This document shows, one piece after another, positions 1-8,409 of a stretch of 64,000 nucleotides of DNA. Source of the DNA: Gammaproteobacteria bacterium (GTDB taxonomy: Bacteria > Pseudomonadota > Gammaproteobacteria > Nevskiales > Nevskiaceae). Below the pieces are notes generated by a model that saw nothing but the letters and a program-made list of their open reading frames with translations, was not told the DNA's origin and did no database searches. Numbering within the stretch: the first letter of the stretch is position 1; every line of letters starts with the position of its first letter. Position numbers and translations under genes: made by a program. Location: positions 248,001 through 312,000 of the forward strand of contig JAPLSB010000017.1 of assembly GCA_026398875.1 (NCBI GenBank), in the 5' to 3' direction.

Positions 1-430
1 GAAACAGCAGGAAACCCGATGACAGTGCAATCGCGGCCGGTATTCGGCCAGGCTTGCGTTGCTTCATCCGGGCGTACAACACCAGCACTGCGGCCATCAG
101 GCCAAGCATCAATGCCGACGCCAACACTATCGCAATGATGCCGGCGGGACCGCAAAGCAGTCCAAGCACTGCCATGTACTTCACGTCACCGGCGCCGAAC
201 TGGCGAATGACATAGCCCGGCAAGCCGAGCAGCAGGCCGATGCCAAAGCCGATCACAGCGGCTGTCGGACTCTGTCCCAGCAGACCGGAACCGTTGATGA
301 ACTGCACCAGCAGTGCCGGCACCAGTACCAGCAGCAGCAATGAATTGGGCACCCGCAGCTGCCGGAAATCGGTTCCGGCAATCACGAGTGCCCAGAGGGA
401 CAGCAGTCCGGTGACCAGTGCGATCGGCAC
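1..430 (-). CDS. Prepilin peptidase, A24 family (TadV/CpaA-like), 3' end cut by window edge
   Basis: Inner-membrane aspartic peptidase that would process Flp-type prepilins. The reading frame directly follows the Flp pilin stop and runs off the window, so the C-terminus is missing. Both catalytic motifs are visible: a first Asp in TDFRQLRVPN (about residue 21) and the second in GAGDVK (about residue 82), each set among hydrophobic segments. No ATG is available. The GTG at 430 gives a sensible distance to the first Asp, but it has no clear ribosome-binding site, and a CTG at 448 is also in frame, so the start is uncertain. Position after the pilin gene fits a Tad/Flp pilus locus continuing to the left. 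Confidence 0.85.
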   Translation of the reverse strand, partial: MPIALVTGLLSLWALVIAGTDFRQLRVPNSLLLLVLVPALLVQFINGSGLLGQSPTAAVIGFGIGLLLGLPGYVIRQFGAGDVKYMAVLGLLCGPAGIIAIVLASALMLGLMAAVLVLYARMKQRKPGRIPAAIALSSGFLLF

Positions 431-454
431 CTGCCGGACGGTATCCAGGCTGGA

Positions 455-634
455 TCAGCCGCCAGCAGCGCTCGACAGGGCGCCCGAGATACCGGTGAAC
501 AGCGTCAGCAGGCTCTGGCCCGAGGTGATCAGTACGCTGACGATGACCACGGCGATCAGGCCGACGATCAGACCGTATTCGACGGCGCTCGCGCCTTCTT
601 CACGAGTCAGGAAATTCTGGATTTTCTTCAGCAT
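455..634 (-). CDS. flp: Flp/Fap family type IVb pilin
   Basis: 59-residue Flp pilin, the major subunit of Tad adherence pili. It has a short charged leader, a type IVb processing site Gly14|Ala15 with Glu at mature position 5 (ASAVEYG), then one hydrophobic helix (about residues 20-45) and a small polar tail. The start at 634 is chosen over an upstream in-frame ATG because a GGAG box lies 10 bases upstream and the leader then has normal length. It is followed directly by the prepilin peptidase that would cleave it. Confidence 0.92.
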   Translation of the reverse strand: MLKKIQNFLTREEGASAVEYGLIVGLIAVVIVSVLITSGQSLLTLFTGISGALSSAAGG

Positions 635-761
635 GGCTAACACTCCGGTTGACGCGATTTCGGGGGCGGTACGGGCTGGTACTGCCCGTGACGAAACCTT
701 ATGACAGGGGGTAGGGGGAGTCAAAGCAGCTGGTTCCGGCAAGTTCTACCGCTCATCGGTT

Positions 762-1637
762 ATGGTTAAAGTCGATTCCAGAAGCGACTTTTCCTCCGTG
801 GCGACCTACGCGATCGGCGATGTCCAGGGCTGTTGCGACGCCCTCCTGCAGCTGCTCGATGCGCTGAATTTCGATCCTGCTGCCGACCGCCTCTGGCTGG
901 CCGGCGACCTGGTCAATCGCGGTCCGCAATCGGCTGCGACCTTGCGGCTGGTCCGCTCGCTGGGAGACCGCGCCGTGGCCGTGCTCGGCAACCACGATCT
1001 GCATCTGCTGGCGGTGGCCAGCGGCGGCAAGCGCGGCCGCCGCGACACACTCGACGACCTGCTGCAGGCACCGGACCGCGACGAGCTGCTCGACTGGCTG
1101 CGCCACCGGCCGCTGATGCACACCAGCGATGACGGCCGCTGGCACATGGTGCATGCCGGGCTGCCGCTGCAATGGACGGTCGATGCCGCGGCCGGGTACG
1201 CGCGTGAAGTCGAAGCGGCACTTCAGGGTCCGGATGCGAACGAGCTGCTGCGCCGCATGTACGGCGACCAGCCGGATCGCTGGGACCCCGCCCTGCCCCA
1301 TTGGCCGCGGCTGCGTTTCATCATCAATTGCTTCACGCGGCTTCGGTACTGCACGGCGGACGGCCAGATCGCTGCCGAACCGAAGGGCACGCCCGGCAGC
1401 CAGCCCGGTGGCCTGCTGCCGTGGTTCGCGATACCCGGGCGACGCAGTGCTGGAAGCCGGATCGTGTTCGGCCACTGGTCGACGCTGGGCCAGATCCACT
1501 GGCCGGAAGCCCAGGTCTGGGGACTCGACACCGGCTGCGTCTGGGGCGGTCGCCTGAGCGCGCTGCGTCTCGACGACGAAGCCGTGACCAGCATCGACTG
1601 CGCTGGCTACCGCACGCCGGGCAGCGAAGGTGACTGA
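762..1637 (+). CDS. apaH: Symmetrical bis(5'-nucleosyl)-tetraphosphatase
   Basis: Calcineurin-like metallophosphatase that hydrolyses diadenosine tetraphosphate to two ADP. Metal-binding motifs are present in order: GDVQGC (about residues 19-24), GDLVNRGP (48-55), GNHD (76-79), a histidine in VHAGLP, and VFGHWS near the C-terminus followed by WGLDTGCVWGG. Length matches the family (about 275-290). Two starts are possible: ATG at 762 and an in-frame GTG at 798, which would give the common N-terminus VATYAIGDVQG. Neither has a strong ribosome-binding site. It is divergent from flp and convergent with the RND gene. Confidence 0.95.
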   Translation: MVKVDSRSDFSSVATYAIGDVQGCCDALLQLLDALNFDPAADRLWLAGDLVNRGPQSAATLRLVRSLGDRAVAVLGNHDLHLLAVASGGKRGRRDTLDDLLQAPDRDELLDWLRHRPLMHTSDDGRWHMVHAGLPLQWTVDAAAGYAREVEAALQGPDANELLRRMYGDQPDRWDPALPHWPRLRFIINCFTRLRYCTADGQIAAEPKGTPGSQPGGLLPWFAIPGRRSAGSRIVFGHWSTLGQIHWPEAQVWGLDTGCVWGGRLSALRLDDEAVTSIDCAGYRTPGSEGD

Positions 1638-1656
1638 AGCCCGGTCCGGCACCGCA

Positions 1657-4119
1657 TCAGCCGCGCTGGCCCGAAGCGTCGGAACGCGTCAGCAGCAGGC
1701 TGGCGAAAGTTGGCAGCAGCAACAGCCCGGACACCGCGATCACCGACCAGCCGATCGAAAGCAGCTTGCCGATGCCACGCTGGGCTGGGTAAGCAGCCGC
1801 GATCCAGACCGCGAAGCCGGCCGCCATCGCCAGCGCCACCAGCAAGACCCGGCCGTGCATCACCAGCCCGACCCGCAGCGCCGCCGCCAGCGGATGACCG
1901 GCGAGCAGCCCCAGGTGCAGCTGACGCACGATCAGCAAATGGCCCATCAGTCCGGCGGCCAGGCACATCAGCCATAACGACAGCGTCAGCTGCGTCAGTG
2001 CAATGCCGCACGCCGCCATCAGGCCAAGGCCAATCCAGCCGGCGGACGCCAGCGGCAGTAACACCGCTGTGGTGGCGCGCAGATCTCTCAGCAACAGCCA
2101 CGTGCCCAGCGCCATCACAGCCAACACCAGCGCGGCCGCCAGTCCCCGGATATCGAGCAGCGCAGCTTGTCGCGCCAGGCTGGCGCCGAGCGGCCCGCCA
2201 GCCAGTTCGGCCATGATCGGACAAGCCCGGCGCATGGCCTCCGGCAGCGGACCCCGTTGCTGCAGCCGACGCTGTTCGGCGCAGTAGCCGGCGTCGACAT
2301 CGCGATGGGCCGCATAGAACGCGGCGGCGTTGTCGGCATTGAAAGCGAGAACCTCATTGGCTACCGCGTTCAGCGCGTCGCTGTCGCGCCGCGACAGATA
2401 CAGCGAAATCGGCAGCGTTGCGCAGTCATCAGCATGCAGGCTGCTGTCGGCACCGATCGGGGCCATCGCCTGGTTCAGCGTCTCGCGGTTGCGCGGCAGC
2501 GTGCTGAACTTCGGCGAGCCATCCGCGAACGCGGTCAGTACCCGCTTCAGCGCCTGCGGCAGCGCCGTGCTGCCGCTCACCATCGGCAGGTTCTCGAGCC
2601 GCCAGACCAGACTGTCGACCTGCTCCAGCACAGCGGCATCGGTGCAGGCATCGCGGCCCGCCTCGACGATCACCCGGAACTCGCGGACGTTGCGCGGAAA
2701 CGCCGCTGCCAGCTCGGCACCATCGATCTTGGCGGGATTGTCCGGTGACAGCCGCGCCAGGTCGGTCGCAGCCGGCTCCACCGGCTGCATGCGCTGCAGC
2801 CAGCCGCTGACGCCGGCCAGTGCCCCGACCATGACCAGCACCACGGTCGCCGGCACTGGTCGCGACAAGGCGGCCAGCCCGCCCAGCCGCGCATCGAACC
2901 AGTCCGCGAGCCGCCAGCCGATCCGGGCGGTGCCGGTCCAGCTCAACAGGATCGGCAGCGCCAGCAGCGCGATCGGCAGCACAGCCAACAGGCCGAGGCC
3001 AGTGACGATGGCGATCTGACGCGCCAGCGGCACATCGCTGAGCAACGCCAGCGCGGCCGCGACCGCCGCCGAGACGAGCAGTGCGACCGCCAACGGACTG
3101 ACCAGCTGTCGCCAGCTCTGCACGCTGGCTTCGAAGCCGGCGCAGTCACCATCCGCCGAGCGCTCCAGCCAACGCAGGCCAAACAGCGTCATCGTGGAAA
3201 GACCGGCCGTCTCGGTCACGGCGATGGCCCATGCCGCGTCCGGATCCAGTGATAGCCCGGCCAGCTGAATCAGTCCGAGATGCCAGACCGCCTGCAGCAC
3301 CAGACAGCTGAGGATGATCGCCGCCACCCGTGCAGCACCGATCACGAACACCAGTAACGCCGAGCTGACCAAAAGGCCGGCCGCCGACACCAGCAAGGCC
3401 CGCGGCGCTTCTGCAGCCAGCGCACGCGAAAGCGCTGGCGCCCCCACGACATGCACGCTGAAATCGCCGCCGCTGGTGGCACGGGCCGCGCGCAGCACGT
3501 CGTCGATCTCCAGCATGATCTGGCGCTGGTCGAACGGCTTGCCGGTCAGAGGATCGCGGGGCAGCCATGCGGCCTCAATCAGCACGCCGCGACGGTCAGT
3601 GCTGACAAAACGGCCGGTGATGCTGGCCTTCGCGATGTTGCTGCGCAGCCGTGCCAGATCGGCCGGTGTCGCCTGGTCCGGCTCGAAGCCCGGCGGCATG
3701 ACGCTGGCCCCGAAGTAGCGCCCCTCGACAACGTCGATATAACGGACTTCGGGCGTGAACAGCGACTTCAGATGCTGGCGATCGATGCCCGGCAGCGCAG
3801 CCAGGCCATCGGTCAGCGCCTTCAGACGCGACAGGAACGCCGGGTCGTAAAGACTGCCGGACTTGCGCAGCACGGCGATGCGGACCGGGCTCGCGCCATC
3901 GAAGACATCCCGATGCCGCAGATCAACCTCGGTGAACGGGTGCCGTGCTGGCTGGGCGCGATCGAACGCCGCTTCCAGCGTCAGTTGCGAGGCCTGCCGT
4001 GCCAGCAGCAAGGTGATCCCGAGCAGCAACACCAGCACCAGCCGGCGATGCGCGAAGATCATCGCTTCCAGCGACCGGTTCAGTCGCGCGATTCGCGAAA
4101 GCTGGGACTGCCCATTCAT
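1657..4119 (-). CDS. RND/MMPL-family membrane exporter (predicted lipid or hydrophobic-compound transporter)
   Basis: 820-residue inner-membrane protein of the RND superfamily (predicted exporter type). One transmembrane helix (about 28-45) is followed by a periplasmic loop, a cluster of helices (about 240-410), then a second helix, loop and helix-cluster half ending near the C-terminus: the duplicated RND plan. It is the last gene of an operon rluD-pgeF-YCF48-RND in which every junction overlaps by 4 bases. YCF48-like propeller and RND exporter genes are often neighbours in hydrocarbon- and steroid-degrading gammaproteobacteria. The substrate cannot be read from sequence. Confidence 0.85.
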   Translation of the reverse strand: MNGQSQLSRIARLNRSLEAMIFAHRRLVLVLLLGITLLLARQASQLTLEAAFDRAQPARHPFTEVDLRHRDVFDGASPVRIAVLRKSGSLYDPAFLSRLKALTDGLAALPGIDRQHLKSLFTPEVRYIDVVEGRYFGASVMPPGFEPDQATPADLARLRSNIAKASITGRFVSTDRRGVLIEAAWLPRDPLTGKPFDQRQIMLEIDDVLRAARATSGGDFSVHVVGAPALSRALAAEAPRALLVSAAGLLVSSALLVFVIGAARVAAIILSCLVLQAVWHLGLIQLAGLSLDPDAAWAIAVTETAGLSTMTLFGLRWLERSADGDCAGFEASVQSWRQLVSPLAVALLVSAAVAAALALLSDVPLARQIAIVTGLGLLAVLPIALLALPILLSWTGTARIGWRLADWFDARLGGLAALSRPVPATVVLVMVGALAGVSGWLQRMQPVEPAATDLARLSPDNPAKIDGAELAAAFPRNVREFRVIVEAGRDACTDAAVLEQVDSLVWRLENLPMVSGSTALPQALKRVLTAFADGSPKFSTLPRNRETLNQAMAPIGADSSLHADDCATLPISLYLSRRDSDALNAVANEVLAFNADNAAAFYAAHRDVDAGYCAEQRRLQQRGPLPEAMRRACPIMAELAGGPLGASLARQAALLDIRGLAAALVLAVMALGTWLLLRDLRATTAVLLPLASAGWIGLGLMAACGIALTQLTLSLWLMCLAAGLMGHLLIVRQLHLGLLAGHPLAAALRVGLVMHGRVLLVALAMAAGFAVWIAAAYPAQRGIGKLLSIGWSVIAVSGLLLLPTFASLLLTRSDASGQRG

Positions 4120-5090
4120 CGTCCAGGCACCGTGCGGATCGCATGCAGCCCGCGTTCACCGGCCAGTACCGGACCTGCGGCGCCCACCGCCACCGCCGAC
4201 CAGACGCCAGCAGCGGGCGATTTCACTCGCCGGCCGCTGCGCCGCACGGGGTCGGCCAGCAGCACCGTGCCTTCGGCGCCAACCAGGAACGCCCGGTCGT
4301 TACCGATCGCGACGCAGGCGTGCAGCGTGTGACGCGTGCCGGTATCGATCGACCGCCAGCGACCGATGCGAACGGCATCGCTGACCCAGGCCTCGCCGCG
4401 CAGCCCGCAGATCAGCGCACCGGACGTACCGAACGCCGAAGCGCCGAACAGCGTCGATTCGAGCGGGGAAGCCAGCTTGCTCCAGCTGGTCCCAGCGTCT
4501 GTCGACAGCAGCAGGCGACCTTGTTCACCGACGATCAGCAGATCGTCGTTGCCGAGACGGACGATCGCGTACAGATTCAGCTCGTCGTCATCGACAGCTG
4601 GGGTGTGCAGCGGGGTCCACGTATCGCCGCCATCGACGGTGCGAAGGAAAAGGCCGAACGCACCTACCGCGAAGCCGCGCCGGGCATCGACGAAAACAAC
4701 GTCCAGCAAGGGCTTTTCAAGGGCGGGCTCGAAATGCTGCAGGCCCCAGCTGGCCCCGCCATCGCGGGTATTGAGGATCACCGCGTCGTGGCCCACGGCC
4801 CAGCCATTGCGGGCATCGGCAAAGCTGACTGCCGTCAGCGCAGCGCGGACCGGGACCGGCACCTGCGTCCAGGTCTTGCCATCTGCCGAGCCGAGAATCT
4901 GGCCGCGCTCGCCCACTGCGACGTAGCGACCGCCGACGGCCGTGACATCCAGCATCAGACTGCTCGCAGCCCGCGGTGCGATCACGGCCGCTTGCGGCGC
5001 GTATGACGCGGCGGCGGCGGTCGAGGTCAACGGTGAAAGCAGGGCGGTCGCAGCAAAGAGGCGCAGCACACGGCGGAAACACGGGCTCAT
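4116..5090 (-). CDS. YCF48/HCF136-like beta-propeller protein, exported
   Basis: About 324-residue protein with an N-terminal signal peptide (RRVLRLFAATALLSPLTSTAAAA) followed by repeated BNR/YCF48 blades of the type ...GWAVGHDAVILNTRDGGASW... and ...GFAVGAFGLFLRTVDGGDTW.... The ATG at 5090 is preferred to an upstream in-frame start because it begins a proper signal sequence and overlaps the pgeF stop by 4 bases. Its stop overlaps the RND start in the same way. YCF48-like proteins act as assembly or scaffold factors; here a periplasmic partner of the RND exporter is an inference from context. Confidence 0.85.
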   Translation of the reverse strand: MSPCFRRVLRLFAATALLSPLTSTAAAASYAPQAAVIAPRAASSLMLDVTAVGGRYVAVGERGQILGSADGKTWTQVPVPVRAALTAVSFADARNGWAVGHDAVILNTRDGGASWGLQHFEPALEKPLLDVVFVDARRGFAVGAFGLFLRTVDGGDTWTPLHTPAVDDDELNLYAIVRLGNDDLLIVGEQGRLLLSTDAGTSWSKLASPLESTLFGASAFGTSGALICGLRGEAWVSDAVRIGRWRSIDTGTRHTLHACVAIGNDRAFLVGAEGTVLLADPVRRSGRRVKSPAAGVWSAVAVGAAGPVLAGERGLHAIRTVPGR

Positions 5091-5839
5091 CGGTACTCGT
5101 GACGGTCGATCCAGATCAGGGCCGCCATTCGGCCGCAAATTCCGTCGCGGCGATATGAGTAGAAACGTGTTGGGTCGGCATGGGTACTGACCCCGCCACC
5201 ATGAACGCGCGTGACGCCGGCGCGAGCCAGCCGCTGCCGTGCCAGCGCAAAAAGATCGGCGAAGTGCTTGCCGGGCGCGTCGCCGGGACGGAAACAGGCC
5301 GCTGCTGCGGGATCGACCGCGACGAACGCCGCGCGAACCTCGTCACCGACCTCGAACGCTTCCGGCCCGATTGCCGGGCCCAGCCAGGCGATCAGGCGAC
5401 TGGCATCGATCGGCAAGGCAGCAACCGTGCTTTCCAGCACGCCGCTGCACAGCCCTCGCCAGCCGGCATGGACAGCCGCAACCACCGAAGCATCGTCTGC
5501 ACAGAACAGCACAGGCAGGCAGTCGGCGGCCTGCACGCAGACGACCACGCCGGGCTGCGTCGTGAACGCCGCATCGGCCTCCGGCTCGTCGATGCCGTGC
5601 GGCAGTTCGACCACGCGGGTGCCGTGAACCTGGCGCAGCCATGCAGGCGTCTGCGGCAAGCCAAGTCCGACGGCCAGCAGCCGCCGGTTTTCGGCGATGG
5701 CCGCTGGCGCGTCACCACTGCTGCGACCGAGATTCAGGCCGGCATGCAGGCCGACGCTGACACCACCCTCGCGCGTCGAGAACGCGGCGCGAACCGCTTT
5801 CGGTGCCGGCCAGTCCGGCAGGATCGGCTGCAGGCTCAT
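5087..5839 (-). CDS. pgeF: Peptidoglycan editing factor PgeF / multicopper polyphenol oxidase (YfiH, DUF152)
   Basis: 250-residue cytoplasmic protein of the YfiH/DUF152 family, linked to removal of wrongly incorporated amino acids in peptidoglycan precursors and reported to act as purine nucleoside phosphorylase/laccase. Family signatures are seen: LRQVHGTRVV, a cysteine motif in QAADCLPVLF, and the histidine motif VHAGWRGL. The start overlaps the rluD stop by 4 bases, as is usual for this pair in gammaproteobacteria. Confidence 0.93.
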   Translation of the reverse strand: MSLQPILPDWPAPKAVRAAFSTREGGVSVGLHAGLNLGRSSGDAPAAIAENRRLLAVGLGLPQTPAWLRQVHGTRVVELPHGIDEPEADAAFTTQPGVVVCVQAADCLPVLFCADDASVVAAVHAGWRGLCSGVLESTVAALPIDASRLIAWLGPAIGPEAFEVGDEVRAAFVAVDPAAAACFRPGDAPGKHFADLFALARQRLARAGVTRVHGGGVSTHADPTRFYSYRRDGICGRMAALIWIDRHEYR

Positions 5840-6813
5840 CGCGCAGCAGCGGCCGCCGCAAGCTGGGCGGCATCGGCGCGCAGGCGGTCGAGCAGCCGCA
5901 GCATGTCGGCCGGCGGCTCGGCGCTGAATTCCAGCTCCTCGCCGGTCACCGGATGCTCCAGCCGCAGTTCACGCGCATGCAGCGCCTGGCGCGGAAAGCC
6001 GTTCAGCGCGGCACGCAGCGTTTCATCGATGTTGCGGCCGCGCGTCACCTTGCCGCCGTAGACCGCATCGCCGACGATCGGGTGAAGGATCTGCGCCATG
6101 TGCACGCGGATCTGGTGCGTCCGGCCGGTTTCGAGCTTCACGCGCAGCAGCGTGTGGTTCGGAAAGCGTTCCTGGATCCGGTAGTGGGTGACTGCCGGGC
6201 GGCCATCGCTGACCACCGCCATCTTCAGGCGGTTGCGCGGATCGCGGCCGATCGGCTGGTCGACCGTGCCGCCGGCGGTCATCGCGCCGTTGACCAGTGC
6301 GTCGTATTCGCGATTGATCTCGCGCGCCGCCATGTCGCTGACCAGGCGCGTGTACGCGGTCAGGGTCAGGCCGACGATCAGCAGGCCGCTGGTGTCCTTG
6401 TCGAGCCGATGCACGAGACCGGCACGCGGCAGCAGCTCGGTTTTCGGGAAGCGATGCAGCAGCGCGTTCTGCATCGTCGAGTCGCTTTGTCCGGCGCCGG
6501 GATGCACGGTCAGGCCGGGCGGCTTGTTGATCACCGCGATGTCGTCATCCTCGTAGACGACGTTCAGCGGGATCGCCTGCGGACGATCATTGCCGGCCAG
6601 CGGCAACTCCTCGGCGGTGAGTTCCAGCAGGTCGCCGATGGTCACCGGCTGACGGGATTTCTCGGCGGCAGCGCCATTGACGGTCAGCGCGCCATCATCG
6701 ATCCAGGCCTTCAGTCGCGACCGCGACCAGGCGGGAAACAGCTGTGCAGCGACGGCGTCCAGACGCTGGCCATCCAGGTGTTCAGGCACCGCTGCCTGCT
6801 CGACTCGGCTCAT
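5836..6813 (-). CDS. rluD: 23S rRNA pseudouridine(1911/1915/1917) synthase
   Basis: 325-residue pseudouridine synthase that modifies helix 69 of 23S rRNA. An N-terminal S4 RNA-binding domain (about residues 15-60) precedes the catalytic domain with HRLDKDTSG (135-143), where Asp138 is the nucleophile. The reading frame stays open far upstream across bamD, but the start at 6813 gives the standard N-terminus and lies beside a divergent promoter region. First gene of the four-gene operon rluD-pgeF-YCF48-RND. Confidence 0.95.
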   Translation of the reverse strand: MSRVEQAAVPEHLDGQRLDAVAAQLFPAWSRSRLKAWIDDGALTVNGAAAEKSRQPVTIGDLLELTAEELPLAGNDRPQAIPLNVVYEDDDIAVINKPPGLTVHPGAGQSDSTMQNALLHRFPKTELLPRAGLVHRLDKDTSGLLIVGLTLTAYTRLVSDMAAREINREYDALVNGAMTAGGTVDQPIGRDPRNRLKMAVVSDGRPAVTHYRIQERFPNHTLLRVKLETGRTHQIRVHMAQILHPIVGDAVYGGKVTRGRNIDETLRAALNGFPRQALHARELRLEHPVTGEELEFSAEPPADMLRLLDRLRADAAQLAAAAAAR

Positions 6814-6860
6814 CGGTCGCACCGCAAGGCTTGACGCAAATCGCGCGTGGCAACGCGAAA

Positions 6861-6887
6861 TTGAGGCCCACGGCCATGGGCTATACT
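6861..6887 (+). promoter_or_regulatory. Possible sigma-70 promoter for bamD
   Basis: TTGAGG at 6861-6866 and TATACT at 6882-6887, 15-base spacer, about 35 bases before the likely bamD start. The -10 box is good but the spacer is short, so this is tentative. It lies in the 108-base gap shared with the divergent rluD operon. Confidence 0.4.
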
Positions 6888-6921
6888 CGTTTCCTGACTC
6901 AACGTGCTGATGCTCCGCGTA

Positions 6922-8385
6922 ATGATCAATCGTTCTTTCCGCGGTCCTTCCGCGTCGCGCACGCTGCGCCTGCCCTGCCTGATGCTGCTTGCCGCCGTCG
7001 CCTGCGGCTGCGCTTCGAAAGAAAAGCGCGACACGCCGGACAACCCGTTCCGTGCAGGAACCGACGTCGGCTCCGGCGGCGTGCCGCAATCCGAAGCGGT
7101 CCTCAAGCAGGAAGCCCTGAAGGCTTACGCCAAGGCGCATGCAGCGCTGCTGAATACCGACTACGAAACCGCCACCGACCAGTTCACCCAGCTGATCGCG
7201 CGCTACCCGTTCACCGAGTTTGCGACCCAGTCCGAACTCGAAAAGGTCTACGCGCAGTATCGCAGTTTCAAGCCTGACGAGGCATTGCTGGCCGCCGACC
7301 GCTTCCTGCGCGAACACCCGCGCCACAAGAGCGCCGACTACGTCCAGTATCTGAAGGGCTTGATCAACGCGTCGCGCACCGAATCGATCAGCGACTTCCT
7401 GCCGATCGACACCAGCAAGAAGGACGTCAACGCCGAGCGTCGCGCCTACGACGACTTTGCCGTGCTGGTGCAGCGCTACCCGAACAGCGTCTATACCGGA
7501 GACGCGCGCAAGCGGATGGTGTTCCTGCGCAACCGCATTGCCAGCCATGAGCTGTCGATCGTCCGCTTCTACGTCAAGCGCGAAGCCTGGGTGGCCGTCT
7601 CGAAGCGTGCCGAAAACCTGATTGCCGAATACCCGGGCGCGCCGGCAACGGCCGAAGCGCTGGCGCTGCTCAAGCTGAGCTACGAGAAGCTGGGCCTGAC
7701 GCCGCAAATCGCCGACCTTGAGCGGATCATCGCCGCCAATCAGGAGTCGATCCGGCAAGCCGCAGTGCCGCGCGTCAAGCCGGGTCCACGCAGCCGGATC
7801 GGCTTCCCGGAGGAGGCCGATGCTGCCAAGGCGCCGGCCGCAGAAGCTGCCGCCGCAACGGCGACAGCCGCCGCGACCAGCAGCCCGAAGGAGGAGCCGA
7901 AAGGCTTTTTCGGAAAGCTGGCCGGCTATCTGAACGTGCTGAACAGCTCGTACACGCTCGACAAGGCACCGGTGGGCGACACGAAGGCGGCGGCCGCCCC
8001 GGCCAGCGCACCGGCGGCAGCAAGCCAGACGGTCGACACGAAGAATCCGAACGGCAACGCATCACTGGTCACCGGGCCGTATGCCGGTGCGCCCGTCGTG
8101 GTCGACGTGCCGCCGGTGTTTTCCGATGGCGACGGCAAGTCGCCTGCTCCGCCTGCGCCCGCCGCCGCCCCGGTCGCCGAACGCGCTGCCGCTGCTGATG
8201 CAAAGGCAGCGACGGCTGATGGCAACAAGAAAGACGAAGGCGGCGGCCTGTTCGACTTCCTGAACAAGAGCTACACGATTGGCGGCGACAAGAAGGACGC
8301 CGCAGAAGCACCAGCCGCGCCCTCGGATGCTCCGGCGCCGCCCTCGCCGCCCGCCTCGACTGACGCGGCGCCGGCCAAGCAGTAA
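6922..8385 (+). CDS. bamD: Outer membrane protein assembly factor BamD with long C-terminal extension
   Basis: Lipoprotein of the beta-barrel assembly machine. A signal peptide with lipobox near LLAAVACGC is followed by TPR-like helices typical of BamD (for example DYETATDQFTQLIARYPFTEFA, then HKSADYVQYLKGL). Normal BamD is about 240-290 residues; this product is about 487. The extra 200 residues are Ala/Pro-rich and contain two related short motifs, FFGKLAGYLNVLNSSYTLDK and GLFDFLNKSYTIGGDKK. Starts at 6904 (GTG) and 6910 (ATG) are also in frame; 6922 gives the most ordinary signal peptide. Divergent from rluD as in many gammaproteobacteria. Confidence 0.92.
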   Translation: MINRSFRGPSASRTLRLPCLMLLAAVACGCASKEKRDTPDNPFRAGTDVGSGGVPQSEAVLKQEALKAYAKAHAALLNTDYETATDQFTQLIARYPFTEFATQSELEKVYAQYRSFKPDEALLAADRFLREHPRHKSADYVQYLKGLINASRTESISDFLPIDTSKKDVNAERRAYDDFAVLVQRYPNSVYTGDARKRMVFLRNRIASHELSIVRFYVKREAWVAVSKRAENLIAEYPGAPATAEALALLKLSYEKLGLTPQIADLERIIAANQESIRQAAVPRVKPGPRSRIGFPEEADAAKAPAAEAAAATATAAATSSPKEEPKGFFGKLAGYLNVLNSSYTLDKAPVGDTKAAAAPASAPAAASQTVDTKNPNGNASLVTGPYAGAPVVVDVPPVFSDGDGKSPAPPAPAAAPVAERAAAADAKAATADGNKKDEGGGLFDFLNKSYTIGGDKKDAAEAPAAPSDAPAPPSPPASTDAAPAKQ

Positions 8386-8409
8386 AACCGCTGTATGCGT
8401 GGCGACCGT

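Noticed and set aside
753-1652. Long open frame opposite apaH
   Set aside because: Antisense shadow of a clear apaH with intact metal motifs; the product is compositionally biased with no domain. Same reasoning applies to long opposite frames at 2167-2748, 5180-6061, 5803-6834, 9277-10062, 11176-12366, 12759-14117, 14236-15375 and 49168-50115.
4143-5006. Plus-strand frame opposite the YCF48-like gene
   Set aside because: The minus-strand product has a signal peptide and repeated propeller blades and fits the overlapping operon; the plus frame has no features.
6814-7758. Upstream extension of the rluD frame across bamD
   Set aside because: The extension is antisense to the TPR-coding part of bamD; the start at 6813 gives the standard RluD N-terminus.
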